Origin: Myrica gale
Lineage: Eukaryota > Streptophyta > Magnoliopsida > Fagales > Myricaceae
Assembly (NCBI GenBank): GCA_963930655.1
Contig: OZ005621.1
Location: 191,001 to 255,000 of the forward strand
Length of the DNA stretch: 64,000 nt
Reading direction: 5' to 3'
The notes under the pieces are model-generated. The model ran no database searches. It was given only the letters and a program-made list of their open reading frames with translations, and was not told the origin of the DNA. Position numbers and translations under genes: made by a program. Positions within the stretch are counted from its first letter, which is position 1; every line of letters starts with the position of its first letter. Below are positions 45,907 to 58,449 of the stretch, in pieces.

Positions 45907-48900
45907 TATAGTTGCAGTTCTCCTACTATTGCGGCGGCCGATTTCAGCTTACATTTAATGAAAATATTGAAATGGTTTTCAAGACAAATTGGATGCCTTC
46001 TCAAAAGATGTATGAAACGTCAAAGCTCGTCATGATTCTCACTACATAATTTGAATGATAATGGAGAGAAAAGGGCATAGTTATGCCTGTTTTTAAAAAA
46101 AGAATACCTTGATGCTGTTTTTGTAAGAGAAGTTAGCTAATGGTCGATTATATCCAATACCCGTTACTCTTCAACATTTTCAAATCATCTCATTCTTTCC
46201 CAAGTCAAATGGTTAGATACTGTTAGCTAGTAATGAAAAATCTGTTTAGATCCTAAAGAACACATAGAGGGGTGAATCGGTGTTGATACTTTCTTTTTCT
46301 ATTAATGGACAAATTTAGAACAAGTCCTAAAAGAGTCTCATCTAGATCTGAAAAGTATTTAACAATCAACAAATATGCAGCGAAATATTAAAACAAATAT
46401 CAAATAAAGATATCAATCAGAAATAATAAATCAATCACACGCTAAGACAAGAGATTTGATGACGAAGTGGAAAACCTCATTAAAGGAAAAAACCACTTCG
46501 GGCTAGCAGCAACCAAAAATTCACTAGAAGATAAACCTTACACCAGTTACTCAGACACGAGCAACATCCAGTTGCTTCACTCTGACAACCCCGAAGTAAT
46601 AATCTAGATAATTCAACCTAGACCCGCTCCCTTGCAGTTAACCTCAGCCTTCTGAGGTTCTTCTTGTAAATCTCATCAACACCGGTAACTCCAACTGTTA
46701 ATCTCCTTAAGCTCTCTGAAGACTTCTCACAGAAGGTTGGTTTCAATGGTGATTGAGGTGATTGATGTAGGAAATAGAAAATATAAACACTTTAGGTGCA
46801 AAGGTCTCAAAGAATATTTCTCTTAAGCATAAAACGCTACGTAAGGAAGGAAATAACTTGGATAACCATCTTGGATGAATGTCTCACGACTTAAATAGAA
46901 AAAGATAAGAAAATTTGAAAAACAGAGATTTTCGCTTGAGCCAAGATAAGGTGAAGCTTGGGCGAAATCCACTGTATGAAAAAGTGACAAGTACGCTCGA
47001 GCCAAGATCAGGCGAAGCTTGGGCGAAGATCCTATTCCGGAGATACACTTGAGAGATTTTAGGATCGGATCACACTTCGGGAATTTGAACTCCTCTTTCA
47101 AAATTCGAACGTCTTTCATCCTTATCTTCATGATTAAAAAGCTTTCAAATTCTAATCTTCGTAATTCAAACGTTTTTCAATCCTAATCTTTTTAGGAGAC
47201 ATCTTGAATCCTCAAACAAACTCTTATCTAAATAATTTAAATATTACAACTCAAATTTGAAACGGAATTTGTCAACAACATTAACAAGTAAGATTGGGCA
47301 AAGAATGAACAGCCACTTGGTTAGACTATGCGGCACATATTGCACAGTAGAGGTGGCCAAGGATGAGTACAGTCAGAAAGTCCACCTATGTTAGCAACTT
47401 CCGCCCCAAACACGATTGAACAGAAGAACTGGTCACAGCACGAAGAGCGTATCCATTACTCTTCAGTCGATTGTATTGAATCCCACGGTCTCTCTTTTTC
47501 TTCCTTCGGTCAGAAACGTACGTGTTGTTCTCTTGACTCGTAGCTGCCCTAAGCACGCGCCCAATTGGGCTCTTATTGTCCGGTACCGATCTCAAATAAC
47601 TCAACTTATATGTGCTTTGCTTAGAAAAAAAGAAAGAAGCTGTCGTGCATGCGGGTCCAATTGGGCTCCAATTGTCATGTGGGCCGGTACAGATCTCAAA
47701 ATACTCTGGCGACTCTTCGATTGACAAATAGTACTGGCCCAATTTATTGAATCGATCTGTCTTGGTCCAGGTAATTACTTTTGCATTTTCCCCTTAGAGA
47801 GTCACTGGATCACTCAGCCGAAAGTGGGTGAGTATGACGGCCCAGCTGAAGTTCTTTCCTTTTGGAGGAAGTACCCAACTCAAGAAGTTCATTCCTTACT
47901 TTCTGCAAAATAATCCAGCGAATAAATTGACGTATGATCCACGAGGAAGAGAGGAGAAAAGGGCAAAGGTGCATCGTACCACGTAAAAAAAGGGCGAAAA
48001 TAAAAATCAAATGTCCCATCCCACTAAAACGAATCACCCTGACACCCTCCACAATTTTCTTCGTGAAGGGCCTCCTGGCTCCTGTAGTTGTTTTCTTCGG
48101 ATGGTAGAACAGCTCATGACAAGAAAGTTTGTGCGCATGCATGTGAGTCAACATTTCAGGAGCCCATGATCTTGATTGAGCGCTGAACCAGCTCGGCAGT
48201 GCTAGTCCTAGATCTACTGTTTGTGCCCTCTCAGCTCATGATATTTTGATGCCCCTAGACTGCGAGAAGTGAGAACGCGCGACCTCGCGTAAGGTTTTCA
48301 CCAATGTCCACACGTAAGTCAAAGTCCACTCGGTAAACATAAACATAAGCAGCTAGCCAGCTAGGTGCAGGTACCCGTTACATATTGGCCTTTCAGTTGA
48401 TCTCTTCTACCCAAGAATAATAATATTCTCCTTAGTCCTTTGATTAAACTCCTTAATTTGGCCCAACATAACGTCTGTTATCGAGGATTTTTTTATCACT
48501 AAAACTGGATAATGCAGGTCGGTCATTTTAGGTAAATACCTCTTCACAGTTTTATTAATCCACTTCCAAGTCGGTGACGCAGTTGATTGATGTGGTGGGA
48601 CACAAGTGACAAATCCTTTTACCCATCCAGGAAGCATATCTTTTCTAAGTCCAAATTCTCGCTTGTATATATTCACGTATACCACAAAGCACAAACTCAT
48701 ATATACACTTTTTTACTATCTTTTGCAAGGTCTAAATCAATCTCCAGCCCCAGACCCCAATCATTCAACACTCCAAATTATTGCTCGTCGATTGCCTCCC
48801 ACAGTTCCTAGCTTTTCTTTCAGTAATGGGCCTTTTTATCTGGCTCCAACTGATGGAACATTTTCTGATATCTTCTAGTCCTCGGTTCTAATTGTCTGAT

Positions 48901-49235
48901 TGCACCTCTATATTGAATATGATCCATTGCAAACTCCAGACAAAAAAAGATCATCAGTTCCACCGACAATGGCAGGCGTGGAGGGCACTGGGCAGGTGCA
49001 TGAATTATTAGTATAGAGGGATGCAACTCAGGTATAGATTTCCACTTAGAAGTGTCATGAATTGGGACAACAACGTATACGTACCCGCGAATATCTTAAA
49101 CTATGTACTACGTACAGATCATCAATAGGAGCCATTCATGCCTGCATTTACATGTTGAGTCAAATCTATTTCAGAATATAATTAACTCAGAATTCTGAAA
49201 TATAAGTAACGCGAAGGTCTCTAAATTAATTACTA
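45907..49235. other. Repeat-rich intergenic DNA
   Basis: Around 46230-46760 the text ('gaggggtgaatcgg', 'gtggaaaacctcattaaaggaaaaaaccac') resembles degraded LTR-retrotransposon sequence common in plants. Near 47560 and 47655 'ccaattgggct' plus 'ccggtac.gatctcaaa' recurs. I see no intact gene. Confidence 0.45.
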
Positions 49236-49697
49236 GTTGATGATGTCGAGAATCACCACAATGTTCGGAAGCCAAGTGATCCTACAAAAATCATCGAGGG
49301 GAGTGGCCTCAGTTCCGGAGACTCCGACAGCCAAATTAGATCTCAAGAATATGTTGAGTATTATGAGAATAGAATTGAGCGTATGAGAATATAAAGGGGA
49401 ATACCTGACTATTTATGTAGGAGGTGACAGAGTCCCAAAGGGAGTTTAATGATATGAGCTTTATGACTTCTTATCTTACCTCGAGTCCTAAAGTCTCTAA
49501 GATCCTTATCTTATCTGGAGTCTTGTAGTGTCTTGGATAACATTCGAGTTGCTGTGAGGAGTCCTCGAGTAGCTAGACTTTTATGTGAGATCGGATGCAA
49601 GATTCCTATGCGAGGTCGGATACTCGGGACTGACTAACAGGCTAATGGACCCAAGCCTATGTGGTCTGGTCGGGCTGAGTGTTTCATGGGCCATCAC
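49236..49697 (+). repeat. LTR-like dispersed repeat, copy 2
   Basis: Homologous in opposite orientation to 20738-21089. The unshared continuation (49780-49990) contains TATATAAGG at about 49805, which could be the promoter of a solo LTR. The full ends are undefined. Confidence 0.7.
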
Positions 49698-51872
49698 TAG
49701 CACTCTTGAATTTTCTTTTATGGAGCCCACATTGGATGCAGTTCCTACGAAAAAGTTGCCATTTTGTCGTCTACTTTATGTGTAGGTACTTGCAGCAATC
49801 CCTTATATAAGGGGTAATGAAGATTTGCGCGCCCTGAACAAGGCGACCAGCTTGCTAGCCTTGCTTCGAAACTTTTGAAAATTCAGCCAGTAAACACAGT
49901 CGAATATTGAGCTGTATACGGCTAAAGGATAGAGAACTAATACATGGAGCCTATAGACGATAGCATAGCGAGCTCGGGATGTTTTTTTTTTTTGGAAGGC
50001 CAGGACTCCGCATATGAGACTCATTCGAGGATAGAAAATCAAAGATTACAAAATCGTCACAAGACACCGACATCAACTTTCAACAGATCAATATTGCTAT
50101 AGTTATGACATTAAGATCATGATAATTGGAATAGGGTAAGGTTGTTGGCAGAGCTTATTTTGTTGCTAAGCGGCCGACCGTACGTTCGTGTAGAAGAGAT
50201 TGTTTTATTTTGCCAACCAAGTTGGAAACTTGCGAAGCTATCAGCGGACTGCAACAAAAATACTCTGATCAATGTATGAGTTGGAATAAAGACTGGGAAA
50301 GGAACCAATTCTTATATATATGCAGCTTGGGCAGCTCAACATTCCGGCCTTTACCTACCGAAAGAACTTCAGCTGAAATATCTTTTTGACATTGTCCGGA
50401 TCATTGGCTTTCGGTTACACATCTATATAAATTCTTTACAATGACATATTGTCTGCTGATTCCCTGCTTGCCTTCCGGCAGCTTCCCCACTGAGTTTCTC
50501 ATGCATCTTCTGCCTCTTACTTTTTGGAATATATTGTTTTTTTTAAATAGTCATTATTTCTTGGTCAACCTCCGTGAACAAAGCTAGCTAGCTGATCTTT
50601 GTCTCCGCTTGTTCTGCACCAGCATATCGTCTTTCTACATAGGATATATACCGACATGCATGCATGGCCGCTCTAGCTGTTTCTTCAAACCTTCGAATAT
50701 AATTCTTTTTTTTATTGGGTAATAATTAGTTCCTGATCTGTTTCGTTGTTTGTTTTAATTTTTTATTATTCTAACATTCTAATCCAAGTGAACAGGAATC
50801 TAGAAGATATGTCACGATCCTCTTAGCGTTTGAATATTAATGATATATATCTAGCTACATGCAGTACTTCAGTTTACTATAATTTCGGGTTTAATTTTAT
50901 ATTTTTCGTGGTCAGGACTCATATGATGTAATCTCTGAATAATCTATGCAACAACCAACTCGTACGCAGTTATATTATCCACCCAGAGTGTCTAAAGTTT
51001 GTCACGTACATGTCACTGAGAAGAATGATTTATACAATATCGATATAGTGGAAATTTCGAGTAAATAATAAAAGAGAGATACCTATAACACACAAATCAC
51101 AATCTGTCCCCTGAATATTTGGAAATAAGAAAGTAGCCAGGCAGTTGTTCTTTTTTTTTTTCTTCTTTTTGTTTGAAATCAAAATTTAGCGCCTAGCTGC
51201 ATGTGATTGCGGAGGAGACCTTGTCCGATTCTGGCCCGTGAATCCTAGTGCTGAGTAATTTTGCTTGTCCGCATTAAAGGAAAAAAATAGAATTATGCTG
51301 ACTCGGAAGAGATCAGGAAGATAAAGTACGTTGATAAAAGGCTTCTAGAATCATGTGGCGGTCAATGAGTTTAGAATATTAACGAACCAATTTGTGAGAA
51401 CAGGAAGAACATTCCCATCTAGAACTAGCTAGCTAGCTAGAAGGAGAGAGAGAGAGAGCGAGCGACGTGTATTTTATAACTCTTCGTTAACACTGATTGC
51501 GATCGAGTTAATTCATTAATTTTTGACGTTTTGACAACAAGACTACAAGTCCCCATCCTGTGCTGTTCATGTAAATACCAACAAGCCTCTTGACATTCAC
51601 TGCCTGCCTATATATGCGCTGCATCGACTATTTACGAGTCTATTTTCCGGTTAAAATCACGTGGCAGTCCGTAACGTCCACTTTTCTCCCTTGTAGACAT
51701 ATCTTTGTCCAACCAATCAATTCCTACGTAAGATTCTTAACGTAGAAAAAGTCTCCCTCCTCTTCCTCAAGTTCACACATCTATAGTTATCTTCTCCTCG
51801 TCTCTTCTATATATAAATTCATTAGTATTTGGTCTTCTCAGTAGTGCCCTACCTTTCTACTGGGAATCCAAG
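49698..51872. other. Intergenic DNA upstream of PSK
   Basis: No recognisable coding region. A TAGC microsatellite followed by a GA run lies at about 51425-51460. Confidence 0.5.
51808..51817 (+). promoter_or_regulatory. TATA box of the phytosulfokine gene
   Basis: TATATATAAA lies 56 bp before the ATG at 51873, leaving room for a short 5' UTR of about 30 nt. Position and sequence fit a plant core promoter. Confidence 0.6.
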
Positions 51873-52228
51873 ATGGCAAAGGTCGCCACCCGGCTGATGA
51901 TAGCCCTCGTACTCTGCTCCACCCTGACCAACGCTGCCAGTATACCCCCAGCTTTTGCCGAAGCAACTCCATCCAAGACCCCATTTGGGGTTGGTTGAAT
52001 TTACACGTTTTTCGATTTTTTTAGACAGAAGTATATATAGATTTGATTATTAGGTTCAGTGAGTTTTATTTTCCCCCTTTTCGTGCTTTTTAATAGGTTG
52101 CTACAGAAGCAGAGCATATTGATGCTGTGGATGACAGCTGCGACGGAATTCAAGAGGCGGAATGCCTGACGAGGAGGACGTTGGCTGCTCACCTCGACTA
52201 TATCTACACCCAGAAGCAGAAGCCATGA
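51873..52228 (+). CDS. PSK: Phytosulfokine (PSK) precursor
   Basis: Two exons (51873-51989 and 52097-52228) encode 82 aa. The first exon encodes a signal peptide ([20 protein letters not shown]...). The second encodes an acidic segment, the family block DSCDG...[15 protein letters not shown] and the hormone pentapeptide YIYTQ at 52199-52213, then KQKP, stop. In known PSKs the two Tyr are sulfated by TPST, helped by the Asp just before, and subtilases release the peptide to signal through PSKR receptor kinases in cell growth and immunity. Splice sites: GT at 51990, AG ending 52096, phase 0. The gene appears intact. Confidence 0.96.
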
Positions 52229-54379
52229 TATTATCTACTTTTGAAATGATCGACTTGTTACTCGTGGAATGTTTTCTACTTGCCTTTTCCTTTTTCCTCG
52301 ACGAAAGTAATACTTGTTATGGAACTTATGGTACATATTATGAAAACTCTCTCTCTCTCTCTCTGTTCTCTATGTATTATTGACTATTTCTTATATATGA
52401 ATCGGGATGTCATTAGATTCGTCGTTGGGTTGAAGAAAAATGTTGTCGAGGTTGATGAATAGTGAATTGCTGCTTTCTGCCTGAACTTCAGTACTCTTTC
52501 AATTCATTTGCGCGCTTCTTTAGTCTCTCAGGCAAAAGGAACCATATATAGCAAAGGCAGCACGACGAGACCTTAATTCACTCATTTATACAGCTAAATA
52601 AAGTTTCTTAACAGCTTTATCGGGCATCAGTTTCATCTTAATTAGCTATCATAACCAAGAAACAAGCTTCCCAATTCATTACACATTTGTCAACCTTTTC
52701 ACCCAAAAATTAAAGAGACTAGAACTGTGAAATGAATACACAAAAAAGGGGGGGGGGGTTCTTGATGCAGTTCCGATACTCTGTTTAATTTCATATGTAC
52801 CTTCAAGCCGTACATCATCAAGCCAGAGAAAGTAAAAGAGGACGAAATACATCTGGCTATGAAGATATTCCTTTCTACCTATATGATCATGTGGATCGTC
52901 AGACACCGCGCGCGCACATGCAAACCCCATTCAATGCCCTCATAATTAAGTTCGTCAGAGGCAACCGCGCGAGTTCACAACCCTAAATTAGCCAATCTTA
53001 AATGCCAGGGTCTTCAACCGTGCAGATCTGTAACTGCTGATTCAACTACACTTATGCTTTACAAAATAAAGTTGGAACTCACAAAATTAGAACCGAAAGA
53101 AGTAAAAAGTTGGTGAGTTTAGAGGCATGGATTGAATGCTCGTCTATTACTCTCCTCTTGTTCCTAGCTATATCAGAATTGAATGTGAACAACCACTTGT
53201 GTGGCTTGGCTTCAGTCGGGGAAGATGAGAAATAACTCAAAGCCAAAGGTACATGTGGCTGAAATTGGTTGACAGTTGGGGATGACATAAATTAAGTTGA
53301 TCGCAACCTTTAAAATTGTGTGCGAGACTTAAAACTAGGCGGGACAGCCTTGAAACTCCTGCTATTATATATGTTAGCGTGAGCTCAAATTAAAAGGTCC
53401 AGAACCTAAAACTAATCATAGCTAGGTGCATGTGCTAGCTTCCGCAAAGCTATATATATCCTGCATTAATTTTTGCGTTTTGCTCGTATGGCCTATTCTC
53501 CCAGTTATGGACCTCAATGTATGCTCCCAGTGCTAGCTTTCTGACTATCTTCGCAATCTCAACTTCTGTGGTCCTTGCATAGGTTGAGCTTTATCTTCAC
53601 TGGTCGTTATATGAGTATAGCAGATGACATTTAGGTCTTCAATTTCAATTTGAGTGGGGCCAACTTCTGCAGTGGTGTAGATAGATTTACTAACGGGCAT
53701 ATATAATATATATATTTCCATTTTCAAGTAAACGTACGTTAATGGAAGCTGCAACAAACTAGTGCTAATGTTTGGTGGCTATAAATTGAATCCCTTAAAA
53801 CTAGTAACAACCATGTTCTTCCTAAATTGCTTAAGGCATATGGATAAATAGCGCAACTTTGCCTGTGTGCATTGCACCCACCTCCTACAATTCCCTTCGC
53901 ATAAATGTCGTTTCTTACAGTAGACAGTAGAATCTCCCCGTAAAGTTATTTGGGGAGCTGTGAATGCAGGTATTAACGGAAGATGCCAGTTAAATCGAGT
54001 GAAAGCGGCCGATTGATGGCTGTCGCGAAAGCAATTCGATCCACAAAATACAAATAGAGAAAGCCAGTATCTCTATTTGTATTCGGGCCCAAAAGACTGG
54101 TCCTCAGGATGCCATCGGCCTTTTCGAATTCTTTTGGTTTTTCGGTAAGAAAACCACAATTATTGTAATACCTTTTCTAATTCTCTTTTAACGCTTTTCT
54201 CCCCACCAAACCTTATTGTATGGCCTTTTAGCCCAATATTTCCGTTCTATTAGGGCCTGGGCCTTCTTTTCCTTTGTCCAAAATTCAAGGATCCAAAACC
54301 ATGAAAACCCACAACCTGAAAAGTACACAAATCTCAAGCAAATCGACAGCGCTTCAATTGAAGGCGTAGGCTTGAGAAG
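52229..54379. other. PSK 3' region and leader of the next gene
   Basis: CT microsatellite at about 52350-52366 (PSK 3' UTR) and a G-run at 52748-52758. An inverted 'atacaaatagaga' / 'tctctatttgtat' pair lies at 54047-54082. I see no other gene. Confidence 0.5.
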
Positions 54380-55878
54380 ATGTTCGGGCGAAGCAGGTTC
54401 CTCTCTCTGCCGATGGTAATCGGAGCAGTCATGTAAGTTGGCCTTCGTATTTCTGTTGATCTTTTTCTCTAATTTCTGTCGAATCGCTCTGGTTGGGTTT
54501 TCTTCTCTCTATCTTTCTTTATTTCTGTCATGTTCTTGGCTCTATTTGATGTATTTATGCAGAAACATTTTTTTTTCTTGGAAACGTATGCAGAAGTATA
54601 TTCATTAATGCATAAAGCCATTTCTAGCTTATGGTTGCAGTTTTCAAGGTCTCATCTTTGAGTTTAATTCTGTAAATTGAATTGCCTGACAGTTGACTAT
54701 CATGGTAAGCAGTTCTGCAATTTACACGCGGACCCACTTTTTGTTAAACCCTCGATATCTTCAGTCGAGATAGGGATCACTAACCCTGTCAATGTAATTT
54801 CCTTTCGCGTTTATTGATTGTTCAGAATAGGCTGTGCCCTTTTGGTTCTAATTAAAGAACGGTGTGGTTAGGAGAATATGATGAATATCATAATGGTCCT
54901 CGCTGTCTCTCTCTTCCTGTCACTTAGTTTAGAAATTGTTATTATATCGCCATTTGGATCCAGATTTTTGTAGTTAATTTGTTATATTTCGTGATACACA
55001 GTATTGGAGTGGTGAAACATTTCCAGCAAGGTCATAGTGCTATGTCATAGCGTGGTTTACATGTATGAGTGTGAAGAAGTTAAGTCCTATTTGTGATATT
55101 TGTCGCAAGTTATTGAGTGATTGAATATATAAATGTTCCAACGGTTAGAGTTTGAAGTCTCGACTTGTTGGCCTTCTTGTCCCTTAAATGATTCCTCTAA
55201 CTATCCCATAACTGCTTCGTCTGGTTGTCCCTTCCCAATAGCCTCCTGTTAATCCCTCGGCGGATAAAGTTGACATGAAACTGCACGGTTGGATACTGTT
55301 GAATAATATAGCCTAACTCAACATCTTCTAAAAGAATCTGGATTAATGTCTCGGCTTAAGGTTTGTCATACGGACCTCTCTCCTCTCGTGAGATAGGTAG
55401 CAGCCTTCATGTTGACCTGTTTACATAAATTCAGCGAAGTTTACTTCTTTTAGAATAGAATGGTTACTGGGTACAAAACAATGAGAAATATGTCATTTTG
55501 CTGGCAAAGAAAATTAGATCATGGTTGGATAACAATGCAGGTTAATGCATCTGGATTTTACAATGCATCACTAAAACTCTCTGGGAGCCTATTAGTGTGC
55601 TTTAGATGTGCTAACCCGAGTAGATTTCTGTCTGATTTTAACCCTATAGCCTGGTGTAACCTGAGTCAATAGATTTAGCAGTGTTAATCTGTTTTTTTTT
55701 TTTCTTTTCTTAATTGTATGGCAACATGTTTTTGAAGCTGCATGAATCATTATATGGATTCTGCAGAATTGGAGTTGTTTCCGGTAAGGCAATATTCGGA
55801 CCCCCTCTTGATGACTACTGGAAAAAGAGGCTTCACGAAGAGGCAGCTGCAAAGGAGACTGATGCAAGCTCAAATTAG
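54380..55878 (+). CDS. Small conserved plant protein (54 aa) with one membrane segment
   Basis: Exons 54380-54432 and 55767-55878 join in frame to give MFGRSRFLSLPMVIGAVIIG followed by VVSGKAIFGPPLDDYWKKRL and HEEAAAKETDASSN. The basic N-terminus and hydrophobic segment (about residues 9-22), then 'SGKAIFGPPLDDYW', resemble a short conserved plant protein family (At1g27435-like, from memory), possibly mitochondrial. Its function is unknown. The splice sites (GTAAGT, CTGCAG) are strong. The 1.3-kb intron is otherwise featureless. Confidence 0.75.
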
Positions 55879-57186
55879 CAGATATTTCGGTGAATATGCT
55901 CAGGTTTTGTCATCTGATATAGGTGCGGTCAGGGAATCACTGTTCCAGTTTGCTTTTTGAGGAGGCTTGAGCGAAGTCATACGTTTCCTGTACTGTCTTG
56001 TTTTAGTGTCCCCAAGTACCTGTGGAGGGATAAGGAGTGTTGTCTGTCTTTCTGGTTTAGGATAAAGCTACACGCAAGTTCTATACTTGCTTAGTTACTT
56101 TCGAGTTGTAATTTTCAAATGTACCTCTACAATTGATCCTTAATTTTTTTTTATTGGCAATTGATCCTTGTTTATCATTTGGTAAATGCTCCTACTTCAC
56201 CAACATCTCGTGCATTGATGCCATTCACCAGAATAAATTTGATGTGAAGAATCTATTGGTTATTCCACGCATCTACCTTAAGGTTGAAGAGTATACAACG
56301 TGTTCCGTTCCACTTCCAATTGATGCTCCCTGACAGTATTTTCTACAGCTTCCGCTTGCAGCGTGGGAGAGCTAAAAAGGCAAATTCATAAAATGGACAA
56401 GAGACAAAAAGTGGCATCGAATGAACCACATCCCTTAAAAGGATAATCCAGATCCGATAAGTAGCGGCAGTTTTCAACGACGCAGAGGTAGATGACGAGT
56501 GGAAGTGTCTCTAAATCGTGTAATTTACGACCACTTTTGTCACGAAAGGATAATCATCATGCATCCTTCACGGATCAGGGTCTGGAAAAACACGTGGCCT
56601 GGGGCACAACTTGTCTAACAGCAAAAGCCAGTGTCGTCTGAACTATTTTGTTTCTTACCAAGAAGCCAAGCAAATGACCAGCCTCCACCACAGCTAAGCC
56701 CCTATCCATTTTTGCCAGACTTAATTGATCTTCCACAAACGTTTTGCCAATTAGTTGTCTTCAAGCAGTGCAGGAGTTTGATAATGATCAGCGGTTGCCC
56801 AGTTAGCCGCGGTAGGACTCAATTTGTGCGGCAAGTGAACGAGTTTTAAGTTCACTTGCCAACAGCCCTTCAAATCTCTTTGGTTGTAGAAATCAGAAGC
56901 ATTTGCCAGAACAAGTTTCTTTCCATCAAAGCTCAAAATTAAATTTTCCATATGTGTTGATGCAAGAAGATCTACAAAGGCCATGAACTTTATACGATCA
57001 CAATTAGCATCGTCATGTATCACAGTAGTAAACATTCAATTCTCAGGCACTAGTGTATTTTTTGAGTTTGAGATACAAAAACAAATCACACACATTGATC
57101 CTCCAAACAAGCAGACGCAGTTCGATAAAAAGAATTTGTCGGAATTCAATCACACGACCTTAATGCACGAGAACATACTCAACAAC
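55879..57186. other. Intergenic DNA between convergent genes
   Basis: It contains the 3' UTR of the 54-aa gene on the left and of the PP2-A10-like gene on the right. I recognise no coding region; open frames here lack domains. Confidence 0.5.
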
Positions 57187-58449
57187 TCAAGATGGCACTA
57201 GAATCCAAGCACCATCCAATATGTGCAAACACAGAGATAGACACACAGTCGCAACAAGAGAGGTCTTGGCAGTAGCATATCTCGCAACTTCAGCACCCAT
57301 GTCAACAACTGCCTCACGAGTAATATTAACACACGTCTTCGAAGCTTCGTATAGCTTCTCAAACACGACTTCCATGAACGACCTGATCGTCTCAAAGGTG
57401 ACCCTCCCAGTCATATCAAGAACAAATCTCCTGTTGCTCGGCATTGCCAAAGTAGACGACACCATACCTATCCACCCGCCATCTTTTTCCTCGGCAAACG
57501 AGTTTATTGGTTTGAGCCTCACATTCTCGATTACAGTCGGACTCGACCCTTTTTCCAGAGCAAAGCAAGGAGGACCCGACCTTGAGTTCTCCGAAGTCGG
57601 ACACGTCAATACCTGGTGAGATGTTGTCACAAGAGTCTGAACTGCGCCGTTACTTATCGATACCAACATGTCCCTAACTTTCATTTCATGTTTCGGGTTA
57701 GTCAACCCCGAAAACAATTCATCGCAGAAGTTGACAGCCATGGTCTTGTCAAGAAAAACAGCGACGGCCGTGCTCACAAATAATTGGACACAATTACCAA
57801 TTAGCTCCCTGCACTTATCCCCGCAGAGCACGTTCACCCAAGGCAGACTATGATCTGTCTCCGAACCAAGATACCCAAAACAAGTCGAATCGTCTGAATT
57901 TGATCCTCCACTACAGTGCCCATCTGAAAAAAACGCCATGACCAAGTTCCTAGCGAAGCTTCCCACAACAATCGAAGCAAATCCGGACCCAGCTTTAGAA
58001 AAAACTTTGTCTATGACTTGGAGAGTAAAACTTGAAAATTCCGCACCGACATCACCGCAGTCAGACAAAGTCGCAGATCGACAGCCCCGAAGAAATCCAA
58101 CAGTTAAAGCCTGTATGACAGTCATCAAAGGCTGGGAGAATTCTTTGGAGTTCGTGATCTTCGACATCTGCCTCAAACTATTGGGAACTTGGTCTGAGTT
58201 GGAGTGGAGAAACTGTTTAAAATCTTTGGAGACGATCCCGATTGACTCGACGGAGTTGGAGACAGCTTCGGCTATAGAAAGTAAAGCTGATAAAATCTTT
58301 GAAATTCTTTCTCTCTTGCGCGCTACGGAAGGCAGATGATAAACCTTATAGGCGCCGTAACCGGTGAAGCCCAAAGCCGAGAGCAGAAGAACCATCTTAT
58401 TTCCTGTAAGAGCGGAATTGAACCCAGTTTTTCCCAATCGCCCCTCCAT
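57187..58449 (-). CDS. PHLOEM PROTEIN 2-LIKE A10-type protein, intronless
   Basis: A 420-aa uninterrupted ORF from the ATG at 58449. The N-terminus has a hydrophobic anchor (LLLSALGFTGYGAYKVYHLP) followed by SVARKRERISKILSALLSIA, EAVSNSVESIGIVSKDF and FASIVVGSFARNLVMAFF. The C-terminus has FVLDMTGRVTFETIRSFMEV and ends GAWILVPS with a second hydrophobic stretch. This is the pattern of plant proteins annotated 'PHLOEM PROTEIN 2-LIKE A10', although they lack an evident lectin domain. The biochemical role is unknown and membrane association is likely. It appears intact. Confidence 0.85.
   Translation of the reverse strand: MEGRLGKTGFNSALTGNKMVLLLSALGFTGYGAYKVYHLPSVARKRERISKILSALLSIAEAVSNSVESIGIVSKDFKQFLHSNSDQVPNSLRQMSKITNSKEFSQPLMTVIQALTVGFLRGCRSATLSDCGDVGAEFSSFTLQVIDKVFSKAGSGFASIVVGSFARNLVMAFFSDGHCSGGSNSDDSTCFGYLGSETDHSLPWVNVLCGDKCRELIGNCVQLFVSTAVAVFLDKTMAVNFCDELFSGLTNPKHEMKVRDMLVSISNGAVQTLVTTSHQVLTCPTSENSRSGPPCFALEKGSSPTVIENVRLKPINSFAEEKDGGWIGMVSSTLAMPSNRRFVLDMTGRVTFETIRSFMEVVFEKLYEASKTCVNITREAVVDMGAEVARYATAKTSLVATVCLSLCLHILDGAWILVPS

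Noticed and set aside
47416..47742. ORFs on both strands at 47.4-47.7 kb
   Set aside because: They arise from an imperfect internal duplication ('ccaattgggct') and have no domain.
48407..48700. 97-codon minus-strand ORF
   Set aside because: No family signature, no splice or promoter support, and it lies in repeat-like DNA.
57221..58339. Plus-strand ORFs of 132 and 133 codons opposite the PP2-A10-like gene
   Set aside because: They are antisense shadows of a strong 420-codon ORF.
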